From positions 310,001 to 374,000 of the forward strand of contig NZ_JBFRGU010000001.1 of NCBI RefSeq assembly GCF_052115485.1: 64,000 nucleotides of DNA, written 5' to 3'. The notes under the pieces were generated by a model, which did not search any database, had not been told where the DNA came from, and was given only the letters and a program-made list of their open reading frames with translations. Origin of the DNA: Microvirga sp052115485. Lineage in GTDB: Bacteria > Pseudomonadota > Alphaproteobacteria > Rhizobiales > Beijerinckiaceae. The translations under genes were made by a program, and so were the position numbers. Below are positions 61,303 to 64,000 of the stretch, in pieces (within the stretch, counting starts at the first letter, position 1; each line of letters starts with the position of its first letter).

Positions 61303-61414
61303 TTTGATGTCGCATGATCCGGGCGAACAACCGGTTCCCACTTGTTCTGATCATGCTTTGATGTCGCATGATCCGGGCGAACAACCGGTTCCCACTTGTT
61401 CTGATCATGCTCTA
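61303..61414 (-). repeat. Tandem pair of the dispersed repeat core (54 bp x 2), copy D
   Basis: 61303-61356 and 61357-61410 are identical, each TTTGATGTCGCATGATCC, GGGCGAACAACCGGTTCCC, ACTTGTTCTGATCATGC. The right end continues to TCTA, whose complement TAG is the stop of the guanine deaminase gene. Exact identity points to recent duplication. Confidence 0.9.
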
Positions 61415-61897
61415 ATATTCTACCTTGTCGGCCTTGGCCATCCAGGCGGCGAAGACGGCCTTGGCGTCCTTGTTGGGCGTATGCTGTGTCGGGATGGCTC
61501 GCTCTGCGAGGGATTTCGAGATCTCGTCATAGATCAGCTTATCGTCGAAGCCGATGGCGGCGGCCTCTTCGCGGGAATTGGCGAAGACAATGCGGGAAAT
61601 GCGCGCCCAATAGGCCGAGGCGAGGCACATGGGGCATGGCTCGCAGCTGGCGTAAAGTGTCGCACCTTCCAGGGAGAAATCGCCGATGTCCTTACAGGCC
61701 TTTCGAATGGCGACGACTTCAGCATGCGCGGTCGGGTCATTGGAAGAGGTGACCTCGTTCCACCCCTCGCCGATCACCTTGCCGTCTCGCACGATCACCG
61801 CGCCGAAAGGCCCGCCCGCACCTTCTTCCATATGCAGGCGCGACAGCTCGACGGCACGCGCCATGTAGATCTGGTCATTTGTATCGATGTTGCTCAT
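61412..61897 (-). CDS. guaD: Guanine deaminase (cytidine-deaminase-fold)
   Basis: 161 residues. Zinc site: PTAHAEVVAIRKACKDIGDF and SCEPCPMCLASAYWARIS; the rest, with ending PNKDAKAVFAAWMAKADKVE, follows the Bacillus/Bradyrhizobium GuaD type rather than TadA. Turns guanine into xanthine, the substrate of the xanthine dehydrogenase encoded just upstream. An ATG at 61909 adds four residues. Stop lies in repeat copy D. Confidence 0.87.
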   Translation of the reverse strand: MSNIDTNDQIYMARAVELSRLHMEEGAGGPFGAVIVRDGKVIGEGWNEVTSSNDPTAHAEVVAIRKACKDIGDFSLEGATLYASCEPCPMCLASAYWARISRIVFANSREEAAAIGFDDKLIYDEISKSLAERAIPTQHTPNKDAKAVFAAWMAKADKVEY

Positions 61898-61939
61898 GGC
61901 CCCACTCATACCCTCTGGCCGCGAAAGAGGCGAGAGGAG

Positions 61940-62866
61940 TCATAAAGCGCCCACACGCTCGGCCACCTGAAGGAGTTGGGCTGTGATGGAGGCAGCGATG
62001 GTGGCCGGTTCCTTGCCGTGAACCCCCGAAATACCCACGGGACAGACAAGTTCTCCGATGCGCTCTTGCGGAATGGCGATATCGCGAAAATGGCGCTCGA
62101 AGCGGGCGCGTTTCGTCTCGCTGCCGATCAAGCCGACATAAGGGAACGAGCGCCGCAGGGCCGCCGCCGTGATGTCGAGATCGAGCGCGTGATCGTGTGT
62201 CATCACGAGAATGAAGGCGGCATCGGTGGCAGCATCAATCTCGACGGTCGGGTCGGGAGATATGACGGCCGTGACATTGGCCGGGATATGGGTTGGGAAC
62301 GCGCCCTCGCGATTGTCGATCCACCGGACCGCGAAAGGAAGCGGCGCCAGCGCCAGCACGAGCGCGCGCGCCACGTGGCCTGCACCAAACAACAAAAGAG
62401 GAATGCGCGCCTCGCCATGAGTCTCGCGCCAAACTCCTTCGAGCGATACGCCGGTTTTCGGCACGATTTGGCGGACCACCCGTTCTTGCGCGAAACGACA
62501 TTCGACCTCGAAGACACCCGCTTGTTCCGCGGCGCTCAAAGTCTGCAGCGTCTGCAGATCGTCGCGGGCGAAAATCTCGATCAGCATTTTGACCATGCCG
62601 CCGCAACATTGGCCGAGAGCAGGCCCCAAAGCCTGATCGACGGTTCGCGCGACGGGATTGCCCTGAGCCAGCATGTCCTGCGCAATCGCCATCATGCGCC
62701 ATTCGAGATGGCCGCCGCCGACGCTGCCGGAAAACGCGCCGTCGGCGCGCACGATCATGCGTGCGCCAACCTCTCGCGGCGTCGACCCTTTCGCTTCGTG
62801 CACGCTGACAAGCGCCGCTGAACCGGATTCGGCGACAATCTCCGTCAAGCGTTGCCACACCTTCAC
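61940..62866 (-). CDS. xdhC: Xanthine dehydrogenase accessory protein XdhC
   Basis: 308 residues. ALVSVHEAKGSTPREVGARM, GGGHLEWRMM, QCCGGMVKMLIE (molybdopterin/sulfur site cysteines) and LLLFGAGHVARALV (Rossmann-like part) define XdhC, which inserts sulfurated molybdenum cofactor into XdhB. GTG at 62866 overlaps the xdhB stop (GTGA) and has GGGAGG eight bases upstream, so it is translationally coupled. Confidence 0.92.
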   Translation of the reverse strand: MKVWQRLTEIVAESGSAALVSVHEAKGSTPREVGARMIVRADGAFSGSVGGGHLEWRMMAIAQDMLAQGNPVARTVDQALGPALGQCCGGMVKMLIEIFARDDLQTLQTLSAAEQAGVFEVECRFAQERVVRQIVPKTGVSLEGVWRETHGEARIPLLLFGAGHVARALVLALAPLPFAVRWIDNREGAFPTHIPANVTAVISPDPTVEIDAATDAAFILVMTHDHALDLDITAAALRRSFPYVGLIGSETKRARFERHFRDIAIPQERIGELVCPVGISGVHGKEPATIAASITAQLLQVAERVGAL

Positions 62867-64000
62867 GCCATCGGCCTCCCACGAACAGCTTCGCAAGCTC
62901 TCAAAATAGCCTCGGGTGTGGCGGGAGCGTGGAGCGGCACGGGCTTTGACGGATCGAGCGCATGCACCGCATCCGTCAGCGCGCAGAAGACGCTGTTCGC
63001 CAGCATCACCGGCGGCTCACCCACCGCCTTGGAGCGATAGATGGTCTCCTCCCGGTTCGCATTCGGGAAAAGCGCCACACGGAAATCCTCCGGCACGTCG
63101 GAGGCTACCGGAATCTTGTAGGTGGACGGAGCGTGCGTCAGCAAACGCCCCTCCTTGTCGAAGACAAGCTCCTCCGTCGTCAGCCAGCCCATGCCCTGCA
63201 CGAAGCCGCCTTCGATCTGGCCGATATCGATGGCCGGGTTCAGCGACTTGCCGGCATCGTTGAGAATATCGACTCGCGTTACCCGGTTCTCGCCCGTCAA
63301 CGTATCGACGATAACCTCCGCACAGGCCGCGCCATAGGCGAAATAGAAGAACGGGCGGCCTTGCGCCTTCTCGCGGTCCCAGTGAATCTTGGGCGTTTTG
63401 TAGTGCCCTGCCTCCGACAAAGCGACGCGGCCAGCCACGCACTTCTTCGCCATTTCGGGAAACGACAGACTGTCGTTGCCGATGAAGACCCGGTCGTCGC
63501 GAAACTCCACCTGATCTTCCGACACACCATAGGTCTGCGCCGCGAACGCCGTCATGCGCGTCTTGATCGCAGCGGCGGCGATGCGCGCGGCCATACCGTT
63601 GAGGTCCGATCCGGCCGAAGCCGCCGTAGGCGACGTGTTCGGAATCTTTGCCGTTGTCGTCGCGGTAATGCGCACGCGATCCATGGCGATGCCGAATTCT
63701 TCGGCCACCACCTGCGCGATCTTGATGTAGAGCCCCTGCCCCATCTCGGTACCGCCGTGGTTCAGATGCACCGAACCATCCTGATAGACATGCACGAGCG
63801 CGCCCGCCTGATTGAGCTGGGTCAGCGTGAAACTGATGCCGAACTTCACCGGCGTCAGCGCAATGCCGCGTTTCAGGATCGGCGATCTCGCATTGAACGC
63901 GGCGATGTCCTGGCGACGCGCGCGATAGTCACTCGTGCGCTCGAGCATCCGTACCAGATCGATGAGCGTATCCGTCTCCTCCACCTCCATGCCGAACGGC
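62863..64000 (-). CDS. xdhB: Xanthine dehydrogenase molybdopterin subunit, C-terminal part (start outside window)
   Basis: About 378 residues of the C-terminal portion; the frame runs to the window edge (PFGMEVEETDTLIDL). Molybdenum-site features are visible: HVYQDGSVHLNHGGTEMGQG, TTTAKIPNTSPTAASAGSDL (N, T, S run) and SKAVGEPPVMLANSVFCAL with the active-site Glu in GEPP. Oxidises hypoxanthine and xanthine to urate. The electron-transfer subunit XdhA should lie beyond 64000. Confidence 0.93.
   Translation of the reverse strand, partial: PFGMEVEETDTLIDLVRMLERTSDYRARRQDIAAFNARSPILKRGIALTPVKFGISFTLTQLNQAGALVHVYQDGSVHLNHGGTEMGQGLYIKIAQVVAEEFGIAMDRVRITATTTAKIPNTSPTAASAGSDLNGMAARIAAAAIKTRMTAFAAQTYGVSEDQVEFRDDRVFIGNDSLSFPEMAKKCVAGRVALSEAGHYKTPKIHWDREKAQGRPFFYFAYGAACAEVIVDTLTGENRVTRVDILNDAGKSLNPAIDIGQIEGGFVQGMGWLTTEELVFDKEGRLLTHAPSTYKIPVASDVPEDFRVALFPNANREETIYRSKAVGEPPVMLANSVFCALTDAVHALDPSKPVPLHAPATPEAILRACEAVRGRPMA

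Noticed and set aside
61303..61414. Tandem repeat considered as a CRISPR array
   Set aside because: Only two directly abutting units without spacers, and the same unit occurs dispersed elsewhere; no cas genes.

Overview
The window is a 64 kb stretch of a high-GC (roughly 60 percent by eye) chromosome. Gene content points to an alphaproteobacterium of the order Hyphomicrobiales (Rhizobiales): the neighbourhood tRNA-Phe / yacG / maf, a class II DAHP synthase, PssA-Psd, an Atm1-type exporter, DUF2865 and DUF1289 proteins, and CobT/CobS. Dispersed repeats built around an AACCGGTT core also fit this group. A genus close to Microvirga or Bosea is possible, but I cannot show it. Nearly everything is chromosomal housekeeping with short accessory insertions.

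Layout. 1-3.5 kb: D-amino-acid genes (D-aminopeptidase cut by the window edge, D-amino-acid transaminase, divergent LysR regulator with two dyads between them). 3.5-8.3 kb: a binding-protein-dependent ABC importer of the polyamine/iron type with a HAD phosphatase. 8.7 kb: tRNA-Ser. 9-15 kb: ABC-F ATPase, then envelope genes (LPS-core-type GT2, endonuclease/exonuclease/phosphatase-fold enzyme, LTA-synthase-like transferase) and DoxX. 15-19 kb: ilvD, a TylF-like methyltransferase wedged between ilvD and a second broken copy of the ilvD 3' end, a 48-residue membrane protein, a GT32-like glycosyltransferase. 19.6-26.5 kb: tRNA-Phe, yacG, maf, pssA, psd, atm1-like, LysM protein, LOG-family protein. 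26.6-30.2 kb: overlapping cysS-GNAT-cimA operon. 30-41.6 kb: small secreted proteins, creA, gltX, nadE, a 27-residue membrane peptide, DAHP synthase, glutathione reductase, O-antigen-ligase-like protein. 41.7-44.8 kb: tctC-tctB-tctA tricarboxylate transporter. 44.8-57 kb: rpiA, gph, tRNA-Val, L,D-transpeptidase, moaA, amino-acid binding protein, cobT/cobS, TauE. 57-59 kb: dusA carrying a decayed island at its 5' end. 59-64 kb: LysE, CueR-type regulator, ybaK, ureE and purine-catabolism genes (guanine deaminase, xdhC, xdhB running off the end).

Three things stand out. First, dusA was split by an integrated element: a second copy of the dusA 5' end (start codon and the VAPMMD stretch) lies about 0.9 kb away. 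Between the copies are an AT-rich gene for a protein with a HEPN-like R-x4-H motif and 10-bp GCAGTACCGT repeats near both ends that resemble integrase arm sites, but no integrase. Second, ilvD has a duplicated 3' end flanking the methyltransferase gene. Third, a family of short palindromic repeats abuts genes so exactly that the repeat's own TAG is the stop codon of four separate genes (nadE, a DUF971 gene, an enoyl-CoA hydratase, guanine deaminase).

Cooperating sets: guanine deaminase with xanthine dehydrogenase, and ureE for nickel loading of a urease lying elsewhere, suggest purine-to-urea nitrogen salvage. ilvD and cimA supply branched-chain amino acids. pssA-psd make phosphatidylethanolamine. 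Stem-loops sit directly after both transporter binding-protein genes (ABC and Tct), which would favour excess binding protein over membrane subunits.
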